64,000 bases of DNA, taken from positions 310,001 to 374,000 of the forward strand of contig JAEUKH010000029.1 in the NCBI GenBank assembly GCA_016792845.1, in the 5' to 3' direction. Origin of the DNA: Myxococcales bacterium (GTDB lineage Bacteria; Myxococcota_A; Polyangia; Polyangiales; Ga0077539). Of the stretch, positions 48,496 to 57,704 are shown piece after piece (positions within the stretch are counted from its first letter, which is position 1; the number at the start of each line of letters is the position of its first letter). Under the pieces are notes generated by a model. It was not told where the DNA came from and made no database searches. It saw only the letters and a list, made by a program, of their open reading frames with translations. Made by a program: the position numbers and the translations under genes.

Positions 48496-48704
48496 GGTTG
48501 CTTTGATGCCTCCTGCGGGCCGACGGGTGTCTCACCGCAGGCCCGACCCCAGACCACAGCATACGCGTGGCGGCGCGGCAATCGACCCATCAGATTGACG
48601 GAGATTTTCGCCGGTGTCAGACTCCCCTCCGACCTTGCGCGGGGCTTCAATCACTTTGGGGGCTGTCGCTCCGAGCTCAGGGTCGCCGAAGGTTGCCATC
48701 TCGA

Positions 48705-50441
48705 ATGGGCGAAGCGAGCAGTACAGCAAACAAGGTGACCGGCGCGGCGGCCCTCGGCGCGTCGACCACCAGCGCGTCACAACAACCCGACCCATTGATC
48801 GGCAGGGTCATCAACGGTCGCTTTACCATTCAATCGGTGATCGCCCGGGGCGGCATGGGCAAGGTGTACCGCGCCGAGCAGAGCCCCCTCGGCCGCGTGG
48901 TGGCCTTGAAGGTCTTGCACCCGAACTACTCAGGCGAGAACGACCCCGAGTTTCACAAGCGGTTCTTCCTCGAAGCCTCGATCGTCGCGAAGCTTACGCA
49001 CCCCAACACGGTGACGCTTTACGATTACGGCCAGACCGACGACAACGTCTATTTCATGGCGATGGAGTGCCTCGAAGGCCGCACCCTCCATCGGCTGATC
49101 CGCACAGAGGGGGCGCTCGACACGCAGCGCGCGTTGCACATCCTCGTGCAGGCGGCGCGGGCGCTGCGAGAGGCGCACGGGCACGGCGTGATTCACCGCG
49201 ACCTCAAGCCCGCGAACGTCTTTCTCATCAAGCATGACGACGACCCTGACTTTGTAAAGCTCCTCGATTTCGGTCTGTTGAAGCGCACCGACGAGTCGCC
49301 CGACGAGGCGCTCACGCAGACGGGCTTGTTCATGGGCTCGCCGAAGTACATGGCGCCTGAGCAGATCCGCGGCGAGCGGGTGTCATCGGCCACCGATGTG
49401 TACGCCCTCGGGGTGATGTTGTTTGAAATGTTGACGGGCCGCGTGCCCTTCGACAAGCCGAACTCGGTCAACCTGTTGATGGCCCATGTGACCGACCCCA
49501 TCCCGACCCTGGCGTCGGTCAACCCTTCGGTGATGGTGCCCTCGTCGGTCGAAGACATGGTCTACCGCTGCCTCGCGAAAGACCCCGCCGAGCGCTTCGC
49601 CTCGATGGACGAGCTCATCGCCGCGATCCGCGCCGCCGGCGCCGCGATGGGGCGGCCCCTCAACAGCCTCACCGGCGAGTTTGCGGGGCAGGGCGGCTTC
49701 GCCACGAGCGCGCCTCACGCCTTGGGGGGCTCGGGCGAGACCGCGTCACCGACTCGGCCGCCACCGCTCCCGTCGTCTCCGCCGAGCGGTTCGTCGCCCT
49801 CGGCCACCAGCGGGGTGCGCGCGAGCTCTGACCGCCCCATGGCGCCCGAGACGGTGCTCGAAGCCTCGCTGCCGTCGCAATCGTTGCCGAGGCCTGAGAG
49901 CTTCGCAAACTCTCAGGCGTCGGCCCTCGCCGCCCCTCCAGCGGCTCCGACGGGCGCCCGGCTGCGGTGGGTGTGGGCGGCGCTCTTGCTCGGGGCCGGG
50001 GTGTGCGGGGCCTTTCTGGCGCTCCGAGGGCGCGGCCCGGCCGTCGCCAGCGTCGCGGTGCCGTCAGCGCCGACGCCGACGGTCAACGTGGCGCTCGAGA
50101 GCGAGCCGAGCGGCGCTGAGATCTTCGAGGGTGACACGCGCCTCGGCACGACGCCGTTTCGCGCGACATGGCAGGGCGCTCAGGGTGACCCGAACCGCAC
50201 CCGCACGTTTCGCTTCACCCTCGCGGGGCATCAGCCCCTTGAGGTGAGCCTCTCAGGGGCCTCGATGCTGTACCTCGCGCGGCTCCGTCCGATGACCGTC
50301 GACGCGAGCGCGCCGGTGGTCGCGGCGCCCCCGACGGCGCCTCCGGTGGCCGCCCCTCTGCGCCCCGTACGCCCTGCGCGCCCCGTTCGCCCGCCCCGCG
50401 GCGCCACGGCCCCGAACGGTTACCGCGTTGATGTTTATTAA
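48705..50441 (+). CDS. membrane Ser/Thr protein kinase with PEGA domain
   Basis: A 578-residue Hanks-type kinase. The catalytic domain is near residues 39-320: IARGGMGKVYRAE, VALKVL (Lys69), VIHRDLKPANVFL (Asp166), LLDFGLLKR, GSPKYMAPEQIRGE, DVYALGVMLFEMLTG. A Ser/Pro-rich linker, one membrane helix (WVWAALLLGAGVCGAFLAL) and a periplasmic PEGA module (VALESEPSGAEIFEGDTRLGTTPF) follow, ending with a Pro/Arg tail. This is the standard myxobacterial layout. The ATG at 48705 is just before MGEASS. It diverges from the subtilase; the 209-base gap between them shows no clear promoter boxes. Confidence 0.93.
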   Translation: MGEASSTANKVTGAAALGASTTSASQQPDPLIGRVINGRFTIQSVIARGGMGKVYRAEQSPLGRVVALKVLHPNYSGENDPEFHKRFFLEASIVAKLTHPNTVTLYDYGQTDDNVYFMAMECLEGRTLHRLIRTEGALDTQRALHILVQAARALREAHGHGVIHRDLKPANVFLIKHDDDPDFVKLLDFGLLKRTDESPDEALTQTGLFMGSPKYMAPEQIRGERVSSATDVYALGVMLFEMLTGRVPFDKPNSVNLLMAHVTDPIPTLASVNPSVMVPSSVEDMVYRCLAKDPAERFASMDELIAAIRAAGAAMGRPLNSLTGEFAGQGGFATSAPHALGGSGETASPTRPPPLPSSPPSGSSPSATSGVRASSDRPMAPETVLEASLPSQSLPRPESFANSQASALAAPPAAPTGARLRWVWAALLLGAGVCGAFLALRGRGPAVASVAVPSAPTPTVNVALESEPSGAEIFEGDTRLGTTPFRATWQGAQGDPNRTRTFRFTLAGHQPLEVSLSGASMLYLARLRPMTVDASAPVVAAPPTAPPVAAPLRPVRPARPVRPPRGATAPNGYRVDVY

Positions 50442-50455
50442 AGAAGAACCGCCGG

Positions 50456-51139
50456 TCATTCACCCACGAAGGTGATGTTGTCTGAGAGCGCGCTGCGGCG
50501 CGTACGACACGCGTTGGCCGCAACGGCGGCGTCTTCGTAGCCCATGGCGACCCCGAGAACGAGCCCCAGGCCCTCGGGGATGGCCAGCACCGAACGCACC
50601 GCCGCCGGGTGCGTGGCGAGGCTCGCCGCCGAACAGGTCGAGACCCCCGCCTCGATGGCCGCGAGCATCAACGACTGGAGCCAGCACCCGAGGTCGAGCC
50701 CGGCGTAGAAATCGAAGCGCCTGTCGATGGCCACCATGGCCACATGAGGAGCGTCGAAAGCCTTGTAGTTACGCAGCCATGCGTCTTGTCGGCCCGCGGT
50801 ATCGGTGCGCGCGACCCCCATCGCCGAGTAGAGGGCCTTGCCGCACTCGCGGCGGTGCTGCCCGTAGGGCTCGGGGTAGTCTTGCGGCCACGCGAACTCG
50901 GGGCTCGGCGCCTCGGCGCTCGCCGCGCTCACCAAGGCCTCACGGAGGCGCTCGGTCGCGGCCCCCGAGGTGACCCACACCCGCCACGGCTGAATGTTGC
51001 ACCACGACGGAGCGCGCTGCGCCGCTTCGAAAATGCCCTGCAACGTCGCCTGGGGCACAGGGGTCTCAAGAAAACCGCGCACGCTGCGCCGCGCCTCAAG
51101 CGCCTCGCGCACACCCATCGCCGTTGGTGATTCAGCCAT
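50456..51139 (-). CDS. nitroreductase family FMN oxidoreductase
   Basis: A 227-residue FMN-dependent NAD(P)H reductase fold. It has the phosphate-binding ARRSVRGF near 15-22, RAPSWCNIQPWRVWV near 43-57, the mid-region GVARTDTAGRQDAWLRNYKAFDAPHVAMVAID, and the C-terminal GVSTCSAASLATHPAAVRSVLAIPEGLGLVLGVAMGY. The family reduces nitro groups, quinones or flavins. The ATG at 51139 is better than GTG at 51148. Convergent with the PEGA kinase, 14 bases apart. Confidence 0.88.
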   Translation of the reverse strand: MAESPTAMGVREALEARRSVRGFLETPVPQATLQGIFEAAQRAPSWCNIQPWRVWVTSGAATERLREALVSAASAEAPSPEFAWPQDYPEPYGQHRRECGKALYSAMGVARTDTAGRQDAWLRNYKAFDAPHVAMVAIDRRFDFYAGLDLGCWLQSLMLAAIEAGVSTCSAASLATHPAAVRSVLAIPEGLGLVLGVAMGYEDAAVAANACRTRRSALSDNITFVGE

Positions 51140-51334
51140 CGCGGGCACGACCTTGCCACCCTGACGCGCGCCCGCAACTCAAAACCGAGGCGCCCGTTTT
51201 GATCGGGTGATTCAATCATTCTGAATGCCTGCGGGGCACTGAGGCGTGCCGAACGGGCTGATTCTGGGGTGGCCTTTGAATTGCTCAAGGGAGGGCATTC
51301 GCCGCGGCACAGCCGCCGGGCGAGGGAGCCCACC

Positions 51335-51850
51335 ATGAGCAGCTACATTCTCGACGCAAGCCACAGCAGCATTGGTTTCTCGGTTCGCCACTTGATGATT
51401 TCGAAGGTGCACGGTCGCTTCGCGAGCGTGCGGGCGAACCTCGAGCTCGGCGACGCGCCCAAGGTCAGCGCCGAGATTGATATGAACAGCGTCGACACCC
51501 GCGAAGAGAAGCGCGACGGTCACCTCAAGAGCGCAGACTTCTTCGACGTCGAAAACTTCCCCACGATGCGCTTCGTGAGCACCGGGGTCGAGGGCGCCAC
51601 CAGCGGGGAGTTTACATTGCATGGTGACCTCACCCTCCGCGGTGTCACCAAGAGCATCGCCCTCAAGGTTGAAAACCTCGGCGCGGCCAAAGACCCGTGG
51701 GGCAACGAGAAGATCGCCTTCGAGGCCCGGGGCACCATCAACCGTATGGACTTCGGTGTAAAATGGAACGCCGCCATCGAGGCCGGCGGCGTGGTGGTGA
51801 GCGAGAAGGTCGAGCTCGTCCTTGACCTTCAGTTCGTGAAGCAGGGCTGA
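51335..51850 (+). CDS. YceI family protein
   Basis: A 171-residue lipocalin-like beta-barrel of the YceI group, which bind isoprenoid or other lipids. It starts SYILDASHSSIGFSVRHLMISKVHGRF, contains VDTREEKRDGHLKSADFFDVENFPTMRF and ends with GTINRMDFGVKWN and VELVLDLQF. No signal peptide is present, so unlike E. coli YceI it should be cytoplasmic. The ATG at 51335 follows GAGGGAG. Its own promoter probably lies in the 195 bases toward the nitroreductase, where a TGATTCAATCA palindrome occurs. Confidence 0.92.
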   Translation: MSSYILDASHSSIGFSVRHLMISKVHGRFASVRANLELGDAPKVSAEIDMNSVDTREEKRDGHLKSADFFDVENFPTMRFVSTGVEGATSGEFTLHGDLTLRGVTKSIALKVENLGAAKDPWGNEKIAFEARGTINRMDFGVKWNAAIEAGGVVVSEKVELVLDLQFVKQG

Positions 51851-51915
51851 GCGAATCGCCGCGAGGTCGAAACCCTGGTCGAGCCGTCACCGCGACGCGC
51901 TCGGCCGGGTGCCCC

Positions 51916-53340
51916 TCACTCGACCCGCATCACGTTGCTATAGACCCACGGCACCTCACGGATCAGCCGCTCCATTCGCGGAATGTACGGTCGCGCATGA
52001 TGCGGCGTGATGAGCGCCTCTGCGCGGTAGGCGCCGGGCTCGGTGGGTGTAAACCGCAGGGTCTCGGCCGAGGCCGCGAGCTCGCGCCAGGTGCCGTTCA
52101 GTTCAGCTTTGAGCAAGCGCACCCGCACGTCGGGCCGGGGCAGCGAGGGGTCGAGACCGTAGACCCGCGGCACCGTCACTTGAAACTGCGGTTGTCGTGC
52201 GAGCATCACGGTGTCGCCGACGGTGGCCTCGCCCGCGGTCAGGCCGAAGCCTTCGGGGGTGCCGTACGCTTCAAACACGGTATAGAGCCGCCCCGCGGCG
52301 ACGCCCGCCATCATGCTCTCGCGGGTCACCTCGCCGTCTACCCTGACAAAGTTAGAATACCACCGCAGCACGCGGCGATAACTGTCACCGCGCTCACCGT
52401 CTGGAAAGATGGCCGGAAAGCTGTTCTCGTGTACGTCGCTCCCGCCCACGGCGACGTAGCGCCGCCCCTCGGCGGCGAAGGCCGCCCAGTGCGCAAGATC
52501 GAGATGGTTCTCTCGAAAGATGGCGAGAAACATCCACTCGGGGTCGAGGCCCCGCGCGGCCTGCGAGAACGCGATGGTGTCGGGCAGAATCTGCCCGAGC
52601 GGCAAGCCCAACACCCGATCTGCGATGCGAGGGTCGAGGTTGGCGTGAATGTTATAACTCTCGATCACATCGGGGTTGGTGCCGCGCAGCTGGTCGCGGG
52701 TCTGCTGCTCGCAATGAGGCACCGCGATCAGGGCGCCCGCCTCTCGAAAGCGCGCTGCACCGGCGGCGCCGTCATCGTGGTAGGCCCGCTCAAGAGAGCC
52801 CTCGATCTCGGTCGGGTGACGCCGCAACCCGATCGGCATCAGCTCGTTCTCTGCCCCCGGGAGGATCATCACCCGGTGACCGTCGTCGCAACGAATCCGC
52901 GAGCCCACGGTCTGCCCGCCCTCAATGATGGGCTCGTCGCCGTCGCGCATCTGGAGCACCGTCGTAAACGGCACCATCGAGATGCGCTCGGCGTGTTCGG
53001 TCAAGAACACGGTGTCGATCTTGACCGTGCAGAGCGCCCTGCGAAAACTTTGAAGACACGGCTCATTCGGGCCGCCATCGACGTACGGGTTGCCGTCGCA
53101 GGCGTCATGCGAGTGAACCGAGTGAGCGTGAATGATCGTGCGGAGCCACCGCCCCGGTGAGGGCGCCATCACCGACGCCGGCGCGAGGGTGCGCGGCCAC
53201 CGAGGGGGCTGCCCCGCGTCGACGACGCCGAGGTCGCTCGGCCCCGCATCGACCGCCGCATCGACCGCGGGGGTGTTGCTGTGACAAGCAGCCAGACCCG
53301 AGAAGACCACCGCCAAGAGACGCCCCTGAGGCCACCGCAT
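51916..53340 (-). CDS. PHP-domain lipoprotein (CehA/McbA-like)
   Basis: A 474-residue exported protein with lipobox SGLAAC and an Asp/Ala-rich linker. The polymerase/histidinol phosphatase (PHP) motifs are visible: HAHSVHSHDAC near residue 68, TEHAE near 113, PHCEQQTRDQ in the middle and GGSDVHENSF near 315. These bind a di- or trinuclear metal site. Exported PHP hydrolases such as CehA cleave esters or carbamates; the natural substrate is unknown. The ATG at 53340 shares its A with the stop of the upstream oxidoreductase gene (TGATG). Confidence 0.8.
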   Translation of the reverse strand: MRWPQGRLLAVVFSGLAACHSNTPAVDAAVDAGPSDLGVVDAGQPPRWPRTLAPASVMAPSPGRWLRTIIHAHSVHSHDACDGNPYVDGGPNEPCLQSFRRALCTVKIDTVFLTEHAERISMVPFTTVLQMRDGDEPIIEGGQTVGSRIRCDDGHRVMILPGAENELMPIGLRRHPTEIEGSLERAYHDDGAAGAARFREAGALIAVPHCEQQTRDQLRGTNPDVIESYNIHANLDPRIADRVLGLPLGQILPDTIAFSQAARGLDPEWMFLAIFRENHLDLAHWAAFAAEGRRYVAVGGSDVHENSFPAIFPDGERGDSYRRVLRWYSNFVRVDGEVTRESMMAGVAAGRLYTVFEAYGTPEGFGLTAGEATVGDTVMLARQPQFQVTVPRVYGLDPSLPRPDVRVRLLKAELNGTWRELAASAETLRFTPTEPGAYRAEALITPHHARPYIPRMERLIREVPWVYSNVMRVE

Positions 53341-54335
53341 CACGCACCCTCCCATCGAAGCACGATCTTACCAAAGGTCTCATTGCGCTCCATCAATTGA
53401 TGGGCCTCGGCGATGCGGGTGATGGGCATGGTGGCGTCGATCACCGGCTTGAGCGACCCTGACTCAAAGTGATGAATCATGTTGCGATCAAAGCGCCGCG
53501 CGAGGCTCGCCTTCTCTTCGCTCGCACGGCTGCGCAACACCGTCCCGATGAGGGTCAGGCGCTTCTGAAGCATCATCCCGAGCGAGAGCGTTGCGGAGTT
53601 GCCGCCCAAGAGACCGAGCACCACCAGGCGCCCCATCGGGGCCAACACCTTGAGGTTTTCATCGAGGTAGCGCCCGCCGATACCGTCAATGATCAGCGAC
53701 GGCGCGGGCCCGAGCTCTTGAATCGCAGCCGCGAAGAGGCCCTCGGCGCCGACCGCCACCCCGGCGTCGAGCCCGAGGGCGCGGCACCGGTCGAGCTTCT
53801 CGGCCGAGCGCGCTGTGCCGAGGGGGCTCAGACCCATCAGGCGCGCGAGCTGAACCGCCGCGGTGCCCACCCCCGACCCGACCGCGTGAATGAGCACGCG
53901 CTCGCCCGCGCTGGCCTGCCCTTGAGCGAGCGCGTCGTAGGCCGTGAGAAACACCTCGGGGATGGCGGCCGCCTCGTCAATCGACAATGAAGACGGTACA
54001 CGCATGAGCTCGCGCGCGTTGACCACAATGGCCTCGGCCATCGCGGCGCCGCCCACGATGCCCATGACCCGATCGCCGAGCCGCCAGTCGAAGCAGCCCT
54101 CGCCCAATGCCTCAATGACGCCCGCAAACTCGAGCCCAGGCACGCGCCCGTCGACCCCCCGGGGCGCCGGATAGAGCCCCTTGCGCTGGAGGCAATCTGC
54201 GCGGTTCAAACCATTGGCCAGCACCCTCACCCGGGCCTCGCCGTAGCCCGGAGCCCGGAGCGCGACCTCGCCCAACTGCAAGACCTCGGGGCCCCCTGGC
54301 GCGGTGATGAACACCGCCCGCACGTGACTCTTCAT
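53340..54335 (-). CDS. zinc-independent quinone oxidoreductase (QOR type)
   Basis: A 331-residue medium-chain dehydrogenase/reductase. It has the GroES-like N-terminus with NGLNRADCLQRKGLYPAPRGVDGRVPGLEFAGVIEALGEG, the Rossmann fold HAVGSGVGTAAVQLARLMG and the C-terminal ITRIAEAHQLMERNETFGKIVLRW, typical of NADPH:quinone oxidoreductase / PIG3-like enzymes. No structural-zinc Cys quartet is present. It may reduce quinones or enones. Coupled to the PHP gene by TGATG. Confidence 0.88.
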   Translation of the reverse strand: MKSHVRAVFITAPGGPEVLQLGEVALRAPGYGEARVRVLANGLNRADCLQRKGLYPAPRGVDGRVPGLEFAGVIEALGEGCFDWRLGDRVMGIVGGAAMAEAIVVNARELMRVPSSLSIDEAAAIPEVFLTAYDALAQGQASAGERVLIHAVGSGVGTAAVQLARLMGLSPLGTARSAEKLDRCRALGLDAGVAVGAEGLFAAAIQELGPAPSLIIDGIGGRYLDENLKVLAPMGRLVVLGLLGGNSATLSLGMMLQKRLTLIGTVLRSRASEEKASLARRFDRNMIHHFESGSLKPVIDATMPITRIAEAHQLMERNETFGKIVLRWEGA

Positions 54336-54398
54336 CGTTGAGACTATCGCCCAAACGTCATCGAAACGCGAGCGCTCAAGAGCGTGCGGGTGAGGCGC

Positions 54399-55766
54399 TC
54401 AGGCCGCGGCGGGCGCCGCCGGAGGGGCGTCTTTCTTCGAGATCCAATTGCGGGTGAAGAAGATGCTCACGGGGCCTACGAGGGTCACCGCGCCGATGAT
54501 GCCCCAAAGGAGCGCCGGGTTACGCGGGCCCGTCTCTGGGCAAAACTGCGCGAGGAGGTACCCCGCCGTCGGGCCCACGATCAGCTTGGCAAAGAAGTAC
54601 GGCAGCGAGGCCAGACTGACATAGGTCGCCTCGCGCCCGGGCGGCGCGATCGAGAGGTTGTATTCATACAACCGCGGCGACCAGAGCGCCTCGCCGAGGG
54701 TCAGCACTACGATCATCGCGATTTGAAAGTACATGCTTGAACCAAAGCACAGCACGAAGGGCGACGCCGCCGTGAGGAAGGCGCCCACCATCAGCACGTC
54801 GATCGAGCGCATCTTGCGCGTCAGCGCCGTCGCGAGCGGCGCGAGCCCCAAGATCAAGAACGAGTTGATCGACCAGACCGTCCCTACGGGGAAGGTCTCG
54901 CCGTTGACCCGGGTGACGTACGAGGGCCAGGTGAAGTGCATGTGCTGAAAGATCAGCTTGACGAGAGAGAGCAGCACCAAGAGAAACATGAAGCGCCAGA
55001 ATGCCTTGTCGACGAGCACTTCTTTGAGCACCATGAGCGGGTTCGGCTTCTTCGCGCCGGGCTCGGCGGTGTCTTTCAGGTGGCCAAACTCTCGGGGGAT
55101 GAACAGCACCAGCACCGAGGCCACCACCGCGAAGACAAAGCCCGCACCCAGGATGGCCTGATACGCCGACATCTCGTGGGTGCCGAGGAGCGGCAGCGCC
55201 ACGGGCTTGTGCACCAGCTGATGGGTGACCGGGTCGCGAAAGTGGGCCCGGAGACCGTCGATGATGGGGCCGACGAGCACCCCGGCGAGGTTGAAGCTGA
55301 CATACCAGAGCGAGAAGGCGAAGGCCCTCGCGTTCTTGGTCACGGCGCGCTGCACCGCGGTCTGGAGCACCGGCGAGGTGGTCGCGTAGGCGAAGCCGAA
55401 GCACAACAAGGCCACAATGGCCGTCGTCTGGCTGTGGGCGAGCGACATGCCGAGCCGCGTGAGCGCCGCCAAGGCGAACGACAGGATCAACATGCGCCGC
55501 ACGCCGACGCTGTCGCTGAGCGGGCCTACGATGAAGACAAAGGCCGTCAAGAGGGTCGAGAAGGTGGCCGCCCACCAGCCGGCCCGCTGATCGGTCATGC
55601 CGTGGTCTTTCGACAACCAGAATTTGAGCGTCGAAAGGAATGAGAAGATGCCAAGGTACTCAAAGAAGGTCGCGGCATAGATGAGCCAGATGACCTTCGA
55701 CCCACGGATCAACTCGAAAAAGTCGTCTTTGAAGCTCGTCTTCGGCGTCTCGTCGGTGGCACTCAC
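54399..55766 (-). CDS. MFS transporter
   Basis: A 455-residue major facilitator. It opens with a short cytoplasmic N-terminus (SATDETPKTSFKDDFF) and 12 predicted membrane helices. The loop 2-3 motif is GPLSDSVGVRRMLIL near 82-96. The sequence around TSPVLQTAVQRAVTKNARAFAFSLWYVSFNLAGVLVGPIIDGLR recalls peptide or POT-like symporters, but the family is not certain. Start GTG. It lies 43 bases after the desaturase on the same strand and could be the last gene of the lipid-type left arm, or a separate unit. Confidence 0.78.
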   Translation of the reverse strand: MSATDETPKTSFKDDFFELIRGSKVIWLIYAATFFEYLGIFSFLSTLKFWLSKDHGMTDQRAGWWAATFSTLLTAFVFIVGPLSDSVGVRRMLILSFALAALTRLGMSLAHSQTTAIVALLCFGFAYATTSPVLQTAVQRAVTKNARAFAFSLWYVSFNLAGVLVGPIIDGLRAHFRDPVTHQLVHKPVALPLLGTHEMSAYQAILGAGFVFAVVASVLVLFIPREFGHLKDTAEPGAKKPNPLMVLKEVLVDKAFWRFMFLLVLLSLVKLIFQHMHFTWPSYVTRVNGETFPVGTVWSINSFLILGLAPLATALTRKMRSIDVLMVGAFLTAASPFVLCFGSSMYFQIAMIVVLTLGEALWSPRLYEYNLSIAPPGREATYVSLASLPYFFAKLIVGPTAGYLLAQFCPETGPRNPALLWGIIGAVTLVGPVSIFFTRNWISKKDAPPAAPAAA

Positions 55767-55809
55767 GCCGCGACGCTACATCGACTCGGCGCCGCGCAAA
55801 GAGTGATTT

Positions 55810-56874
55810 CTAAGCCCCCCCGGTAGAATCGCGCCCCCTCGCAGCGGCGCGCGTCTCGGGCGGTCGCGCAGGGCCCGCGGAGGCTTCGGCGGTCGACGGC
55901 GCGAAGTCTGGCTGTTGGGTTCGAAAGTGCGCCCAATCGCGGCGCCGAAGCAACCGGTACAGACCGTGCCGAAGCGAGAGGTCTTTACGGCGAAACCAGA
56001 GACCGACCATCAACACCAGGGCGGGCACCCGCGGGTCGCGGTGATGCAACGCGTGATGCCCGATGCCAAAAGAGAGCGGCGCCGAATAGGTGTTGGCGAG
56101 GGCGCCGCGGTAGTGACCGAAGTGCTCGACCCAAAGCCGGTTGGCGTTGACGAAATTGAGCCAGAAGAGCACCAGGAGCCAGTACGTCACCGGGGGGCGA
56201 AAGAGGAGCGCGGCGCAGAGGGCCACGCCCCAGGCGAGCGCCGCCTGAAGACGACGCACGGGCACGCGCTCAGCCAGCCGATCGACGTTGTTCAAGATCG
56301 GGATGAGCTCATACACGACATACAACACCCGGGCGCGCTGCGAGAGCTTGTCTCGAAACGCCGTCCAATTGTTGTCGTGCGCGGTGTTGACCCACCGATG
56401 GTGGACGCGATGGGTGTGCTGATAGCGCTCTGCGAGAAAGGGCAGAAAGAGCAACCCTAGCGCGATGTTGCCGAGGCTCCGATCGAAGCGATTCTGTAAG
56501 ATGTTGTGATGGGTCGCCTCGTGTACAACCAGAATGAAGAGCCCGTGCACGACGAAGCCTGCGAAGAATGGCACGAGGGCCCACCCTGTCGCCGCCGCGA
56601 AGCCCCCCCGCGCGCTGAGCGCCGCGACGAGCCGCGGGCCGAGACCCCAGACGAGCGAGACCCCGAGCCCAAAGATGAGCAACATGGCGGCCGCGAGGGC
56701 GGCCCGGTGGGGGGCGAGGTCGGCCACGAGCCGGGCTTCGAGGGTGAGCTCGCCGGGCGCGGGTGACTCAAGGTCGAGGCGCGCCCAGACCCGCTCGGCG
56801 TCGAGCGCGGGGTGGCGTCGCTGGTACCAACGAAAGAGCCGTTGCGCCGCGCGCGATGGGGCCTCGGCGCTCAT
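55810..56874 (-). CDS. membrane fatty acid desaturase family protein
   Basis: A 354-residue integral-membrane di-iron enzyme. Three histidine boxes are present: HEATHH (118-123), HTHRVHH (153-159) and HHALHH (273-278), and an extra HFGHY near 251-255. Hydrophobic stretches separate them. Such enzymes insert double bonds or hydroxyl groups in acyl chains or carotenoids. The N-terminal ~55 residues are soluble and end with EARLVADLAPHR; the C-terminal tail is Arg/Ala/Pro-rich. The ATG overlaps the stop of the MBL gene (ATGA), tying it to the lipid cluster. Confidence 0.87.
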   Translation of the reverse strand: MSAEAPSRAAQRLFRWYQRRHPALDAERVWARLDLESPAPGELTLEARLVADLAPHRAALAAAMLLIFGLGVSLVWGLGPRLVAALSARGGFAAATGWALVPFFAGFVVHGLFILVVHEATHHNILQNRFDRSLGNIALGLLFLPFLAERYQHTHRVHHRWVNTAHDNNWTAFRDKLSQRARVLYVVYELIPILNNVDRLAERVPVRRLQAALAWGVALCAALLFRPPVTYWLLVLFWLNFVNANRLWVEHFGHYRGALANTYSAPLSFGIGHHALHHRDPRVPALVLMVGLWFRRKDLSLRHGLYRLLRRRDWAHFRTQQPDFAPSTAEASAGPARPPETRAAARGRDSTGGA

Positions 56875-57704
56875 GCGCAGGCGCTCAAGCGAAAGCGACA
56901 GTGGCTGGGGATGATGTCGAGCGCAGGGTCGGCCTGGCTCAGGCGATGGAGCCCCGCGAGGGTGGTGCGAGCCTGCGAGGGTGCGTCCATGATGAGGCCC
57001 GCGAGCGGGTGAGAGGGGCGGTTGTCTTTAAACGAAGCGGTGGTCCACGCGGCGTCGGCGACGAGCAGGTGGCGCCTGCCTTCGGCGCCCTGAATCAGGG
57101 CGCCCAGCTGACCGGCTGCGTGCCCCGGCAGCCCGATGAGGGTCACCGAGCGATCGCCGAAGAGGTCGAAGCCGCGGTGAAACTCACCCACACCCTGCGC
57201 GTTGAAGTCTCGCGCTTCAATGAAGTCAACGCGCGCCAGGAAATCATCGGGGAGCAAACCCGGGAGAAAGCCCCTCACGAGCTGCGCAAAGGCCGAGCCC
57301 GCCGAGACCGACGCATACGCCTCGCGGCTCGCGACAAAGCGCGCCTCTGTGAAGTCACGGGCCCCGGCGATGTGGTCGGCGTGAAAGTGTGACAGCACCA
57401 CGCGCCTGACCTCGCGGGGGTCGACGCCCCGCGCACGAAGCTGCGCCGCGGCGCTCGTACGGGGGCCCAAGGTCACGGGGGTCAGCCAGCGGTAGAGCCT
57501 CGCCGGGAAGGGTGAAGTCTCTCGCAAAAATGCTTCAGCATAGCCAGTGTCGTAGAGGGTGAGGCCCTCGCGCGGGTGCTCGATGAGCGCATACATCGCG
57601 GGGAACGAGGCCGCCCGCCACGGCGCATGGCGTAGCACCATGCCCTCAGGATGTTGGCACGCGCCGGCGACCCCCAGCGTGAGCGTCACGCGACCTTCAC
57701 TCAT
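56871..57704 (-). CDS. metallo-beta-lactamase-fold hydrolase, lactonase-like
   Basis: A 277-residue enzyme with the full set of MBL metal ligands: HFHADH (His106, His108, Asp110, His111), His195 in GLPGHAAGQ, Asp217 in VADAAW and His268 in IPSHC. The arrangement, including the short HADHIAGARDF block, resembles N-acyl-homoserine lactonases and related hydrolases. It has no signal peptide. It lies between the OleD-like and desaturase genes with ATGA overlaps at both ends. No OleB is encoded in the window, so it may take that place or open a lactone; this is inference. Confidence 0.88.
   Translation of the reverse strand: MSEGRVTLTLGVAGACQHPEGMVLRHAPWRAASFPAMYALIEHPREGLTLYDTGYAEAFLRETSPFPARLYRWLTPVTLGPRTSAAAQLRARGVDPREVRRVVLSHFHADHIAGARDFTEARFVASREAYASVSAGSAFAQLVRGFLPGLLPDDFLARVDFIEARDFNAQGVGEFHRGFDLFGDRSVTLIGLPGHAAGQLGALIQGAEGRRHLLVADAAWTTASFKDNRPSHPLAGLIMDAPSQARTTLAGLHRLSQADPALDIIPSHCRFRLSACA

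Noticed and set aside
53340-54335. Quinone oxidoreductase, PHP lipoprotein and nitroreductase considered as part of the lipid cluster
   Set aside because: They are separated by looser gaps and an MFS gene, lack the overlap pattern and have unrelated functions.
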